Assembly (NCBI GenBank): GCA_922989275.2
Contig: OV277871.1
Span: 33,738,693-33,802,692 of the forward strand
Direction of reading: 5' to 3'
Length of the DNA: 64,000 bases
From: Gari tellinella
Lineage: Eukaryota; Mollusca; Bivalvia; Cardiida; Psammobiidae
Numbering within the stretch: the first letter of the stretch is position 1; each line of letters begins with the position of its first letter. The notes under the pieces are model-generated. The model did no database searches and was not told the origin of the DNA. It worked only from the letters and a program-made list of their open reading frames with translations. Of this stretch, positions 55,901-62,047 are shown piece after piece. The translations under genes were made by a program, and so were the position numbers.

Positions 55901-55966
55901 TTTAACGATGAAAAAGCATATTTAATAAAACAAATTAAGGAATTAAAGCCTTCGGAGGAAACTTAA
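46828..55966 (+). CDS. CAB39: CAB39/MO25 orthologue, complete seven-exon coding region
   Basis: Coding exons are 46828-46941, 47445-47609, 48345-48463, 50800-50968, 52652-52777, 54473-54616 and 55784-55966. All introns are GT-AG and the joined frame gives 339 residues; human CAB39 has 341. Seen: the start [78 protein letters not shown] and [11 protein letters not shown], all matching MO25 blocks. Known of the family: a cytosolic armadillo-like helical scaffold that binds the pseudokinase STRAD, locks it in an active-like shape and so activates LKB1; it also activates some MST/SPAK-type kinases. Tyr223, Arg227, Arg240, Lys257 and Met260, which I recall as partner-binding positions in human MO25alpha, fall at the same numbers here. 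No frameshift, stop or missing block was found. The start is the only in-frame ATG with the family N-terminus. CAB39 versus CAB39L cannot be separated in an invertebrate. Confidence 0.96.
46986..47200. mobile_element. family B MITE relic in CAB39 intron 1
   Basis: Tips TTAACCTATTACTCCATAGA and CATGGGGTAATTAA remain, but the central hairpin is eroded to GGCTGAAAG and CTTCAACC. Confidence 0.65.
47445..47609 (+). CDS. CAB39: CAB39 coding exon 2
   Basis: It encodes 55 residues, [20 protein letters not shown] through KLSRIDFE. The acceptor is TTCTTGCAG and the donor GTAAGA; phase 0 on both sides. Confidence 0.95.
47625..48056. mobile_element. family E MITE with nested family D (intron 2)
   Basis: The left end is a GTAAAACCCCTCTATTAC-like tip and the right end GAGGGGTTTTATTGTA. 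The E hairpin half (TTAAAGCAAGATGAAA) resumes immediately after the family D element at 47673-47915. The outer element starts 15 bp after the exon 2 donor. Confidence 0.7.
47673..47915. mobile_element. family D MITE nested in family E
   Basis: TTAA flanks both ends; tips are CTCTTTGAACCC and GGGAGGAAAGAG. The central hairpin, near 47745-47805, has arms CAAACAGTGAAGACCC and GATCAGAGGGCTCC around a CGAAAG loop. Confidence 0.82.
48095..48340. repeat. family H hairpin repeat (intron 2)
   Basis: A CTTAAAAATTGGGACACGCT left part and a hairpin CAAACAGTGTTGACC / GATCAGACTGCTTC with its complement match the copy near 59.95-60.43 kb. The right end runs almost to the exon 3 acceptor. Ends and target duplication are not resolved. 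Confidence 0.6.
48345..48463 (+). CDS. CAB39: CAB39 coding exon 3
   Basis: It encodes [20 protein letters not shown] through LELMK plus the first two bases of a Gly codon that is split by intron 3. The acceptor is CTTACAG and the donor GTAAAT. A tRNA-like tandem array starts about 11 bp past the donor. Confidence 0.95.
48522..48594 (+). tRNA. tRNA-like copy 1, anticodon GGT (Thr-like), probably a repeat
   Basis: A 73-nt cloverleaf can be drawn: acceptor GACTCGG with TTGAGTC (two G-U pairs), D-arm GCTC/GAGC, anticodon loop ATGGTAA, T-arm CTGGG/CCCAG. The A box TAGCTCAGTGG fits well; the B box has T for the invariant C (GGTTTGAGTCC). In this copy the anticodon stem (TTAGC/GCCAG) has one mismatch. 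TTTTT follows four bases after the discriminator. Anticodon GGT is unusual for a eukaryotic nuclear tRNA-Thr, so a tRNA-derived repeat is more likely than a working tRNA. Confidence 0.5.
48787..48862 (+). pseudogene. tRNA-like copy 2, degenerate
   Basis: Same domain as copy 1, but with insertions in the anticodon region (GGTAAGGCGCCAG) and a changed D-stem (TAGC for GAGC). The fold is broken. Confidence 0.55.
49054..49126 (+). pseudogene. tRNA-like copy 3
   Basis: The anticodon stem-loop TTGGC-ATGGTAA-GCCAG is well paired, but the D-arm (CAACTC) and T-loop (GAATTGAGTCC) are altered. Confidence 0.55.
49318..49390 (+). tRNA. tRNA-like copy 4, anticodon GGT
   Basis: It folds as copy 1, with a better anticodon stem (TTGGC/GCCAG). 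The D-stem end is GAGT and the T-stem partly unpaired (CTGGG/TCCAC). Probably a tRNA-derived repeat, as for copy 1. Confidence 0.45.
49425..49718 (-). mobile_element. old family A MITE (intron 3)
   Basis: A strongly diverged copy: CATTCTTTCC start, GGTGCGGGTTACCCGGC core, GCTCCAAACTGTTTG arm, AAAAGAATAAC near the right end. The other arm is decayed to ACAATTTAGAAAATC. Confidence 0.6.
49817..50012. mobile_element. family I MITE (intron 3)
   Basis: Tips CAGGGCTCCAGATAAG and GGAGCCCTG. The inner hairpin has arms TATGGTGTTACTACTCATTA and their complement around TCTCGAAGAGA. Flanking TTACC is shared on both sides. Confidence 0.75.
50095..50213 (+). repeat. tRNA-derived SINE fragment (intron 3)
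   Basis: It has a tRNA-like head (GTGGTAAGGTGTTAGACC, B-box-like TTTCGATCCC) followed by CCTTTGGATGAGACTTTAA and GAGGTCCCATGTA, a layout I recognise from animal SINEs. A family I MITE interrupts it at CATGTA, and the tail resumes at about 50405. Confidence 0.55.
50214..50404. mobile_element. family I MITE inside the SINE
   Basis: Tips CAGGGCTCCAGATAAG and TTATCTGGAGCCCCG, with an exact 6-bp duplication CATGTA on both sides. The right arm of the inner hairpin is deleted, leaving CATTAGAATCGTCTCAAAGG. Confidence 0.82.
50577..50778. mobile_element. family J MITE abutting the exon 4 acceptor
   Basis: TA-flanked; left tip CAGTCGAAACTTG, right tip GAGTTTCGACTG. An inner hairpin pairs CATATTTCAAAGTTAAAACG with its complement. 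It ends 21 bp before exon 4. Confidence 0.85.
50800..50968 (+). CDS. CAB39: CAB39 coding exon 4
   Basis: The first base completes the split Gly codon; 56 further codons run from [13 protein letters not shown] to DAFSTFK. The acceptor is ATTTTTCAG, only 21 bp after a family J MITE ends. The donor is GTAAAA. Confidence 0.95.
50990..51199. mobile_element. family B MITE (intron 4)
   Basis: The left tip is ACCCTTTACCCCATAGCCTG. The central hairpin, TTAAAGCAAGTTGAAAG with AAAGCAGAATGTGCC and the complementary arm, is intact. The right end is degraded. Confidence 0.75.
51203..52582. mobile_element. family G right half interrupted by an AGCTCACC repeat
   Basis: At 51203-51322 lies the G segment GAGAAAAACAACAGAC to ATAAGCATTG; at 52534-52582 it resumes as AAGGAGGGAATC and ends GGGAGCACTGTA. 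The 1.2 kb AGCTCACC element lies between, so it inserted into a G copy. Confidence 0.65.
51323..52533 (+). repeat. AGCTCACC-type repeat with internal ~160-bp units (intron 4)
   Basis: It opens with AGCTCACCTGAGCTAGCTCA and GGTGAGCTTTTGCAATCC, then has five to six diverged units marked by GTTTACACTCTAGAGGCCAC and ATCTACCTTTGAATTGCTGA. It closes with GGTGAGCGATATCAGGG and CCCTCTTG. This is a widespread molluscan repeat style as I recall it; no coding capacity was seen. Confidence 0.75.
52652..52777 (+). CDS. CAB39: CAB39 coding exon 5
   Basis: It encodes 42 residues, [20 protein letters not shown] through VTRRQALK. The acceptor is TTATTTTCAG and the donor GTATTC. It contains Tyr223 and Arg227 in human-equivalent numbering. 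Confidence 0.95.
52831..53294. mobile_element. family B MITE with nested family C (intron 5)
   Basis: Left tip TTAACCCATTACTTCATAGC, right tip ATGGGGGAATGGGTTAA. The hairpin loop region (AGCCTTAAGGCTTC) is interrupted by a family C element. Confidence 0.78.
52923..53163. mobile_element. family C MITE nested in family B
   Basis: Starts TTTAACCCTTTCACTCTCAA and ends GATCATGAAAGGGTCA. Hairpin arms ACAGTTTGGATCCTGATCAG and their imperfect complement enclose GGGAAGCGC. Confidence 0.78.
53291..53542. mobile_element. family B MITE (intron 5)
   Basis: It shares its left TTAA with the preceding B copy; right end AGGTAAAGGGTTAA. The central hairpin AAAGCAGAATGCGCC / GGCGCATTCTGC is perfect. Orientation is opposite to the previous copy. 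Confidence 0.82.
53554..53672. mobile_element. family E MITE fragment (intron 5)
   Basis: The tip TACAGTAGAATCTTTCTATT and the hairpin GAAAGTAAAAC / AGCTCCTTCAGGAGCT are present. The right end is replaced by the next family B copy. Confidence 0.6.
53672..53923. mobile_element. family B MITE (intron 5)
   Basis: TTTAACCCATTACTCAATAG left tip; AGGCGTAAAAAGGTGTACTT and GTGTAAATGGTT at the right. The hairpin with GCGCCTTAAGGCGC centre is intact. Confidence 0.78.
53918..54140 (+). repeat. tRNA-derived SINE with conserved core (intron 5)
   Basis: The head has an A-box-like GGTTGCCGAGTGG and a B-box-like GGGTTCGACGCCC with a long variable arm, as in a class II (Ser/Leu) tRNA. The body GTGCGGAAGCCTTCTAGCC, GAAGGTTGGTGGTTGTACC and CATCTGGGGTCTTCATCCAC resembles the shared core of metazoan core-SINE families. 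Confidence 0.7.
54150..54420. repeat. family H/D hairpin copy carrying a nested family I
   Basis: TGGCAAACAGCGTAGACACT plus GATCAGGATCTTCA on the left and TCTTCACTGTTTGCATAG on the right are the two arms of one hairpin core split by a family I element. Confidence 0.6.
54208..54396. mobile_element. family I MITE (intron 5, upstream of exon 6)
   Basis: Tips CAGGGCTCCAGATAAG and CTTATCTGGAGCTTTG, with an exact 6-bp duplication TCTTCA. The inner hairpin is intact but not perfect. Confidence 0.82.
54473..54616 (+). CDS. CAB39: CAB39 coding exon 6
   Basis: It encodes 48 residues, [20 protein letters not shown] through EAFHVFK, the best conserved part of the family. The acceptor is GTGTTTCAG and the donor GTAAGG. 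Family I MITEs sit on both sides, at about 75 bp upstream and 22 bp downstream. Confidence 0.96.
54639..54829. mobile_element. family I MITE (intron 6)
   Basis: Tips CAGAGCTCCAGATAAG and CTTATCTGGAGTCCTG, with an exact 6-bp duplication ACAATT. The hairpin TCATTAGAATCGTCTCGAAG plus complement is perfect at its centre. It starts 22 bp after the exon 6 donor. Confidence 0.84.
54846..55090. mobile_element. family A tip fused to a family D relic (intron 6)
   Basis: ACAGTGGAGAGGACATTATT and TTTCCCATTTCAATGC come from a family A left end. Then follow GCAGTGCAGACCCTGATCAG and GAGGGCTC of a D hairpin that has lost its second arm. Confidence 0.5.
55136..55410. mobile_element. family B MITE (intron 6)
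   Basis: TTAACCCATTACCCTATAAC left tip, GGGGGAATGGATTAAC right end. It carries a local duplication of CACTTAAAGATAGATGA before the hairpin. Confidence 0.78.
55539..55732. mobile_element. family I MITE upstream of exon 7
   Basis: Tips CAGGGCTCCAGATAAG and TTATCTGGAGCTCTG, with an exact flanking duplication ATACTT. The inner hairpin is nearly perfect. It ends about 50 bp before the exon 7 acceptor. Confidence 0.84.
55784..55966 (+). CDS. CAB39: CAB39 coding exon 7 with stop
   Basis: It encodes 60 residues, [20 protein letters not shown] to the C-terminus KPSEET, then TAA at 55964-55966. The acceptor is CTTTTCAG. The tail is slightly shorter than in vertebrates. Confidence 0.95.
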   Translation, partial: VFVANPNKPKPILDILLRNKEKLVEFLTKFHTDRSDDEQFNDEKAYLIKQIKELKPSEET

Positions 55967-56142
55967 CAAATGGAGGAAGCGTAGGTTTGGCTTAATGACT
56001 CGACGGATCTTATGTGTGATAGAACAGGTGTATCTATGTTATGTGTATATTAATCTAATGACATCTGGTGAAACTGTCATGAACAATGTGACTATGGTGA
56101 TGCCTCACTAGCCCAGCCAGACTGCCGCCCATTGTCAATTTA
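55967..56142 (+). other. proximal CAB39 3' UTR
   Basis: Non-coding sequence follows the stop and is not repeat-like until a family I MITE begins at about 56143. No AATAAA was found in this short piece, so the transcript end lies further downstream, possibly beyond the MITE. Confidence 0.4.
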
Positions 56143-56332
56143 GGGCTCCTGATGAGAGGGAGTAAACTAAACAAATCTAACACTTTCTCACTCATTTCAG
56201 CACTGAATCCAATGTTACTACTCATTAGAATTGTCTATTTGAGACAATTCTAATGAGTAGTGACACCATTGGGTTAAATGCAGAAATAAAGATTTCGGGT
56301 TTTTGAAATACTCCCCTCATCTGGAGCTCTGA
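56143..56332. mobile_element. family I MITE in the CAB39 3' flank
   Basis: TAGGGCTCCTGATGAGAGGG left and CTCATCTGGAGCTCTG right. The GATAAG of other copies is GATGAG here at the left, matched by CTCATC at the right. The hairpin CTCATTAGAATTGTC / GACAATTCTAATGAG is intact. Confidence 0.75.
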
Positions 56333-56358
56333 GTCATCATTTAGCTAGGCTAATACAT

Positions 56359-56574
56359 TACAGTTAAACCCTCAATTGCGACCACTAAATTGTGTAAATT
56401 ATTATGTATTTAAGGCAGCTGGCTGCTTAAAGCAAGATGCAAGTAAAACAGAAAGCTCCTTTAGGTTTAGGAGCTCTCTGTTTTACTTTCACCTTTGCTT
56501 TAAGCTGGCACCTGTCTCTCATACTAACAATTAACTGTTCCTTATATTGGTTGTAATAGAGGGATTTTACCGTA
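56359..56574. mobile_element. family E MITE
   Basis: TACAGTTAAACCCTCAATTG left and GAGGGATTTTACCGTA right. The hairpin TTAAAGCAAGATGCAAGTAA / AACAGAAAGCTCC has a duplicated TTTAGG near the loop. Confidence 0.75.
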
Positions 56575-56620
56575 ATACCCTCCATAATGACAACTCAAAG
56601 AGAAAGCTTTTTTTCGGTGA

Positions 56621-56868
56621 TTAACCCATCACCCCATAGCCTATTTCTAGTAGTAGTATTGAAGATAGTTGATCACTTAAAGCAGGTTGTAAGTAAAGTA
56701 GAATGCGCCGTAAGGCTAATTCTGCTTTACTTACAACCTGCTTTAATGGGTTGTCTGCTAGGGTATAACATATTTCTTATGATACATGTTCCTGACTCTA
56801 TAAAGTGGAACTATTTTGTACAGTGAAGGAATAAATTAAAGGCGTAATTATGGGGTTATGGTTTAAGG
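56621..56868. mobile_element. family B MITE
   Basis: ATTAACCCATCACCCCATAG left and TATGGGGTTATGGTTTAA right. Hairpin arms are TTAAAGCAGGTTGTAAGTAA and complement, with the changed T shared by both arms. Confidence 0.8.
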
Positions 56869-56924
56869 CTGATGACAGCTTGAAGCAGTATAGACTGCTT
56901 GTAAAAAGTATTGTGTACAGTGTT

Positions 56925-57055
56925 GAAACGTAGACGTCTGCTTAAAGCAGGATAACGTAAATCAGAAAGCTCCTGTAGCAGCTTTCTACTTTATTTTAAT
57001 CCAGCTTTAAGTGTCTGTGTTTAACAACATCACCTTAAACTAGCTTTCTTTTTAG
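56925..57055. mobile_element. family E hairpin relic
   Basis: TTAAAGCAGGATAACGTAAA and CAGAAAGCTCCTGTAGCAGC form an imperfect hairpin with the downstream arm. No clear tips remain. Confidence 0.45.
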
Positions 57056-57072
57056 CTGTAATATAGCCAGAT

Positions 57073-57603
57073 ACTTTTGAACTGCCTGTTCTAAGATTAG
57101 TCTATGAAAGTGACCCTGGTTCCTGTTCTAAGATATGTCTATGAAATTGACCCTGGTTCCTGTTCTAAGATAGGTCTATGAAAGTGACCCTGGTTCCTGT
57201 TCTAAGATAGGTCTATGAAAGTGACCCTGGTTCCTGTTCTAGTTCATGTCTATGAAAGTGACCCTGGTTCCTGTTCTTAGATAAGTCTATGAAAGTGACC
57301 CTGGTTCCTGTTCTAAGATTGTCTTTGAAAGTGACCCTGGTTCCTGTTCTAAGATAGGTCTATGAAAGTGACCCTGGTTCCTGTTCTAGTTCATGTCTAT
57401 GAAAGTGACCCTGGTTCCTGTTCTAAGATAGGTCTATGGAAGTGACCCTGGTTCCTGTTCTAAGATTTTATATAAAAGTGACCCTGGTTCCTGTTCTAAG
57501 ATAGGTCTATGAAAGTGACCCTGGTTTCTGTTATAAGATATGTCTATGAAAGTGACCCTGGTTCCTGTTCTATGATAAATCTATGAAAGTGACCCTGGTT
57601 CCC
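57073..57603. repeat. 37-bp minisatellite, about 14 copies
   Basis: The unit is GTGACCCTGGTTCCTGTTCT followed by AAGATAGGTCTATGAAA. Copies differ by point changes and small deletions. It lies about 1.1 kb past the CAB39 stop, perhaps in its 3' UTR. Confidence 0.92.
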
Positions 57604-57915
57604 GGTAGATAGTGGCTGGAGTGAGAAGAGGCTGGGTTACAGGGGAGACCAGAATAGTCAAATACATCACTGTCACTATGTTGTATATATCAATACTAGC
57701 GTTACCAAGAAGGGGAAAACCACAAGGCTAGAATACAGCACTATGTTCCTAGGCATGATAATCAAGATTTAATATACCTTTTGGGGTTTGCTCCAAGCTT
57801 CTGCCAGAAGTGAAAGTCTGATGAAACCACTAACACATTGTTATGCTTGATATTCAACCCCTTCCCCCCTCCCCCATCAGTATAGACTCCAAGCTTCAAG
57901 AAGGCAGGGCTCCAG

Positions 57916-58152
57916 TTAACCCTTTGAACCCTAGGCGTGCTTTTCAAACAGTTTACATGTGAATAGTACACTTGTCCTATGCAAACAGTGAAGACCCAGA
58001 TCAGAGGGCTCCGAAAGGAGCCCTCTGATCAGGGTCTTCACTGTTTGTCACAATGCCAAACATTGACAAAACACCCTTAAAAGTCAGAAATGGACTAGAC
58101 TAAAATGGAAACTGGAATTGTCCATTTAAAGTTTCAGGGAGGAAAGAGTTAA
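57916..58152. mobile_element. family D MITE, near-perfect ends
   Basis: TTAA on both sides; tips CCCTTTGAACCC and GGGAGGAAAGAG. The hairpin CAAACAGTGAAGACCCAGAT / GGGCTCC-GAAA-GGAGCCC is close to perfect. It is nested in a fragment reading CAGGGCTCCAG. Confidence 0.85.
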
Positions 58153-58400
58153 GGCTGGGTAAACTGAACTTTCAGCCTGCTTTAAGTTTCCATCTGCTTG
58201 GATAAAAATCTGCCGATTTCAAAAAGAGCCAGAGAAAACTCTTGCTGTATCATGAAAGGTGTGAGCTTAAAGCAGGCTGGGGGTAAAGCAGAAAAATTCT
58301 ACTTTCAGCCTGTTTTAAGCAGCCCCATGTCTAAATTAGGGCTAAAATTCCATAAAGCTAGCTATGGAGGGTTGAAAGGGTGGGGGGGGTAAATCAAAAG
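58153..58400. repeat. fragments of B/F-type hairpin
   Basis: TCAGCCTGCTTTAAG, CATCTGCTTGGATAAAAATC and TTAAAGCAGGCTGGGGGTAA are pieces of the B/F cassette in rearranged order; a G-rich GGGTGGGGGGGG run follows at 58379. Confidence 0.45.
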
Positions 58401-58626
58401 GTAAGAGATTATTCTTGAAATTCATGATAGAGAACATGCTGTTGAATTCGTGGCCAAGTTGGTTTAAAGGACCTTGTGGTCAATGAAAGACACATTCAAA
58501 CACTTATGTTTCATTCTTTTTCTGAGGATTTTGGATGAAAACGAAACCGAATTGACATAGCTTCTTCATAAGAATTTGCAATTATTTCACTGTTCATGTG
58601 TAATATTCCTGAAAGCTTTACAATTA

Positions 58627-58735
58627 AGCTCACCTGACACTGAGCTCATTGTGAGCTTTTAACTTTGTTGAATGTCTGCCGTCCGTTATCCTTGATTATT
58701 TACCCTAATTTTCTCAGGCTGAACAATTTATTTTT
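58627..58735 (+). repeat. AGCTCACC repeat, 5' fragment
   Basis: AGCTCACCTGACACTGAGCT and GTGAGCTTTTAAC match the start of the 51.3 kb element; the copy is cut off after about 100 bp by a family B element. Confidence 0.6.
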
Positions 58736-58984
58736 TAACCCATTACCCCATAAATACGCATTTTTATGTCTTTGATTTATTCCTCCATTGAAGGAAATAT
58801 TCCACTTTATGCAATCATGAATATTTACAATAATAAATATTTTCTATATCCCAGCAGGTGGCAGCTTAAAGCAGGGAGAAAGAAAAGCAGAATGTGTCTT
58901 AAGGCACATGCTGCTTTACTTTCAACCCGCTTTAAGTGGTCAGCTGTCTTCAATACTAGAAACAGGCTATTGGGTAATGGGTTA
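58736..58984. mobile_element. family B MITE
   Basis: TTAACCCATTACCCCATAAA left, TTGGGTAATGGGTTAA right. The hairpin with GTCTTAAGGCAC centre is slightly mismatched. Confidence 0.83.
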
Positions 58985-59075
58985 AGCTTACACAATTAAA
59001 AAATAGGGACACATGTAGTAATTCCTGCATTGATGTTTGTTAAGGTTTAGGGGCAAGTGTTCGAACTCATATGAG

Positions 59076-59335
59076 CGGAGTGGAGAATCTGTTATTCTTT
59101 CCCGTTTAAACGCAAACGTACGCAAACGCACACAAACGCAAAACACTAAAACGTAGAAAAGAACAACTTTTGGACAATTCTGATATGTCATGTTTATCTT
59201 GGTGGCAAATAGTTTGGAGCCTGATCAGACGCCGGGTTATCCGGCATCTGATCTGGCTCCAAACTGTTTGCACTGCAAATAATAGTTTTAGCGTAAACAC
59301 GTTTATTGGGAAAGAATAACGTTTTCTCCACTGTA
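59076..59335 (-). mobile_element. family A MITE
   Basis: The left tip is altered to CGGAGTGGAGAATCTG; the right tip CTCCACTGTA is intact. An extra CGCACACAAA lies in the left subterminal region. Core GGGTTATCCGGCATC has one arm mutated. Confidence 0.85.
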
Positions 59336-59399
59336 CCATTTGCATCCCTTGTCTAAGTTGTCTTGCAATTATGGCCTATATAAATATCATTTTACAAAA

Positions 59400-59640
59400 A
59401 CTTTACCCCATAGCTTGTTTGTAGTTTTGAAGACAAGTGACCACTTAAAGTAGACTAAAAGTAAAGCAGAATGTGCTTTAGGCACATTCTGCTTACTTTC
59501 AGCTTGCTTTATCTAACATCTTTTAAGTTTAACTGCTATAGAAAATGATTCGGACTTTACATATTCATGACTGTATAAAGTGGAATAAATTAAAATCCTA
59601 AAGAGCCATATTTAATTATTTATGGGGAGTAATGGATTAA
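59400..59640. mobile_element. family B MITE, diverged
   Basis: CTTTACCCCATAGCTTG left and ATTTATGGGGAGTAATGGA right; the hairpin AAAGCAGAATGTGC / GCACATTCTGC is present. Confidence 0.72.
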
Positions 59641-59734
59641 ACAGTCAGTTGATATTTCTTGTAAGCTATTTGAATATTTCTTAGCTATGCCTGTTAACTA
59701 TTCACTTTACTAATGTTCATACACTTGTGTTAAT

Positions 59735-59928
59735 TCAGGGCTCCAGATAAGAGGTAGTTATTTCAACAAATCCAACATTTTCTCACTCATTTCAGCACCA
59801 AATCCTATGGTGTTACTACTCATTAGAATCGTCTCGAAGAGACGATTCTAATGAGTAGTGACACCATAGGATTTAATTCAGAAATAAAGATTTTAGTGTT
59901 TGAAAAACTACCCTTATCTGGTGCTCTG
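59735..59928. mobile_element. family I MITE
   Basis: CAGGGCTCCAGATAAGAGGT left, TTATCTGGTGCTCTG right. Flanks show GTTAATT on both sides. The hairpin centre ATCGTCTCGAAGAGACGAT is perfect. Confidence 0.84.
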
Positions 59929-59944
59929 GTTAATTATTTGATTA

Positions 59945-60430
59945 ATGTAAAAATCTTAAAAATTGGGACACCCTGTGTAATTGCTGTAATTATCCTAAAC
60001 TTGAACAAATTTTCTCCAACTGCAAATTTTCCAAAAAGTGCAAAGTGAATGGCAAACAGTGTAGACCCTGATCAGACTGCTCCTGAGGGAGCAGTCTGAT
60101 CATGGACTACAGTGGAGAATCTGTTATTCTTTCCCAATAAACGCGTTTACGCTAAAACTATTATTTACAATACAAACAGTTTGGAGCCAGATCAGACGCC
60201 GGGTAACCCGGCGTCTGATCAGGCTCCAAACTGTTTGCCACCATGACAAACATGAATTATCAGAATTGTCAAAAAGTTGTACTTTTCTACGTTTTAGCGC
60301 TTTGCGTTTGCGTACGTTTGCGTTTAAACGGGAAAGAATAACAGATTCTCCACTGTACACTGTTTGCTCAGGCCTGTCTGTTCCAATACTTAGGATTTTT
60401 ATGGTAACTGGGTGTGAATTGACACAATAA
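59945..60430. repeat. family H repeat with nested family A
   Basis: CTTAAAAATTGGGACACCCT and a hairpin CAAACAGTGTAGACCCTGAT / GACTGCTCC. The second arm is split by family A at GGACTA / CACTGTTTGC. Right part CAGGCCTGTCTGTTCCAATA. Confidence 0.7.
60108..60357 (+). mobile_element. family A MITE nested in a family H hairpin arm
   Basis: Complete: TACAGTGGAGAATCTG to CAGATTCTCCACTGTA, standard core GGGTAACCC. The TA target lies inside the host hairpin arm CTACACTGTTTG. Confidence 0.93.
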
Positions 60431-60481
60431 AATAGTCAACTCCCAACTATTAAATATACAACCCCACTGAATATTTTGATC

Positions 60482-60600
60482 ATGTTAAAGGCAGGTGATT
60501 GCTTAAAGCAGGATAAAATAAAAGTAGAAAGCTCTGACAGGAGCTTTCTGCTTTACTTTCATCCTGCTTTAAGCAGCCACCTGCCTTAAACACTGTGTAC
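60482..60600. mobile_element. family E-like hairpin
   Basis: TTAAAGCAGGATAAAATAAA and AGAAAGCTCTGACAGGAGCT with a complementary arm, bounded by AAAGGCAGGTGATTGC and GCAGCCACCTGCCTTAA, which pair with each other. Confidence 0.55.
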
Positions 60601-61000
60601 ATGATTAGTTTTGAGTGTAATAGATGACTGCTGTTGAATTTATTGATAAATTTCAGATGATAGATTTTGAAAGGCTTGAAAGTCCTTCATAATCTGTTAT
60701 GGTAAAGTTTTTCAGTTTTAAAGTCAACTTTCATTTTACCATTATTCATTCTTGGAGAAATGTGATGAGAATTTGAGCTGTGTTAAGTAGCTGCTCTATC
60801 AAGAGGTATTAATTTCACTCTTGTAAAGACAAGTGGTTGCTAGATATTGTTCGATTTTTCTGACCTGTCAGAGTTAATTTTAGAACAGAATAGTACATAA
60901 TGGTAAATAGATAACAGGGTAACATCGGATCTATATAGTCATACACTTTCCAACTTGAGATAACATGATCCTCGTGCAGCACTAGACCCTTGCGCTAACT
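60601..61000. other. unassigned sequence
   Basis: AT-rich, no repeat core or domain; may be part of a long CAB39 3' UTR or intergenic. Confidence 0.25.
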
Positions 61001-61007
61001 TTACTGA

Positions 61008-61232
61008 TATTTTATTCTTTCCCAACAAACGCATTTATATACTAAAACTATTATTTCCATTGCAAACAGGTTGGAGCCAGATCAGACGCCGGGTTACCCG
61101 GCGTCTGATCAGGCTCCAACCTGTTTGCTACTCAGATTAAAAATATAATTAAAATGTCTTAAAGTAAATTTCCACAGTTTAGTGCATTGCGTTTGCGTTT
61201 AAACTGGAAATAATAAGGTATTCTCTACTGTA
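61008..61232 (+). mobile_element. family A MITE, diverged body with perfect hairpin
   Basis: The left tip is lost; TTATTCTTTCCCAACAAACG remains, and the right end reads TATTCTCTACTGTA. Hairpin arms are CAAACAGGTTGGAGCC and GGCTCCAACCTGTTTG, both changed from the usual AGTTTGG. Confidence 0.82.
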
Positions 61233-61511
61233 CATTGCACACAAAAATTACAGCTATCCGTATCATTAACCGTATGTAGAGAAAACTCATCCCTTTGAAA
61301 GTTTTAGAATGTTCCAATCTAAAAATAACTCTGACAGGTCACAAGAAAACACTAATACATACTGAAAAATATTATAGAACATTATTGCTTTCATTCTGCA
61401 TTTATTTCTTTCAACACTAATGTCTGAAGTAACTCTTATGAGTTATTAATGCCCCTTGTGGATCATATTAGTTACCAAAACATGTACCAGACTACTTGGA
61501 ATTCTGGGTAA

Positions 61512-61615
61512 TCTTATACATGTATTTTAGCAAACATTGTATACCCTGATCAGAAGGCTCCCATAGGAGCCCTCTGATCTGGGTCTACACTGTTTGCCAA
61601 TGCAATGAGTATATT
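61512..61615. mobile_element. family D hairpin relic
   Basis: CAAACATTGTATACCCTGAT / CAGAAGGCTCCCATAGGAGC and GATCTGGGTCTACACTGTTT form an imperfect hairpin. Tips are not clear. Confidence 0.5.
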
Positions 61616-62047
61616 TTAACAGGGGCATGGTGTTGAAAGATTAAACAGATCAATGGTGTTGAAAGAGTAAAATTTCACCTGCCTAAAAATGACTGTTGCT
61701 GCAGATTGTTCATGAACTTGGAATACAAGTCATATTATATTGCAGTGAAACTGATAATTGTTTGTATGGTAACAGTTTGGAAACATTACCATTTCAGCTT
61801 GAAGAAGTGATTTCTGCAAGTTTGCTATATTACAATGATATGCAGAACTTATTGAGTGCATGTAGCATACAAAAGTTAGGTTCCTGTTTCGTATATTTTT
61901 GGAATCTCTCTAGATATGTTGTAAAGGTGTTGATTTACTCTTTAGCGTTTTATATGCAACTTCATGTAATTTTGGCCAAATTGGATAAGTCCATTAATTA
62001 GTCCAATCAAGATATAATCTGTTTGACAATCTTTTTGATTTTACCTA
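61616..62047 (+). other. unassigned sequence with a 101-codon open frame
   Basis: The frame at 61696-62001 starts MLQIVHELGIQVILYCSETD and has a hydrophobic end. It matches no family I know and has no splice or neighbour support, so I do not call it a gene. Confidence 0.25.

Noticed and set aside
61696..62001. 101-codon open frame as a gene
   Set aside because: No recognised domain, no splice context and AT-rich surroundings with decayed MITEs.
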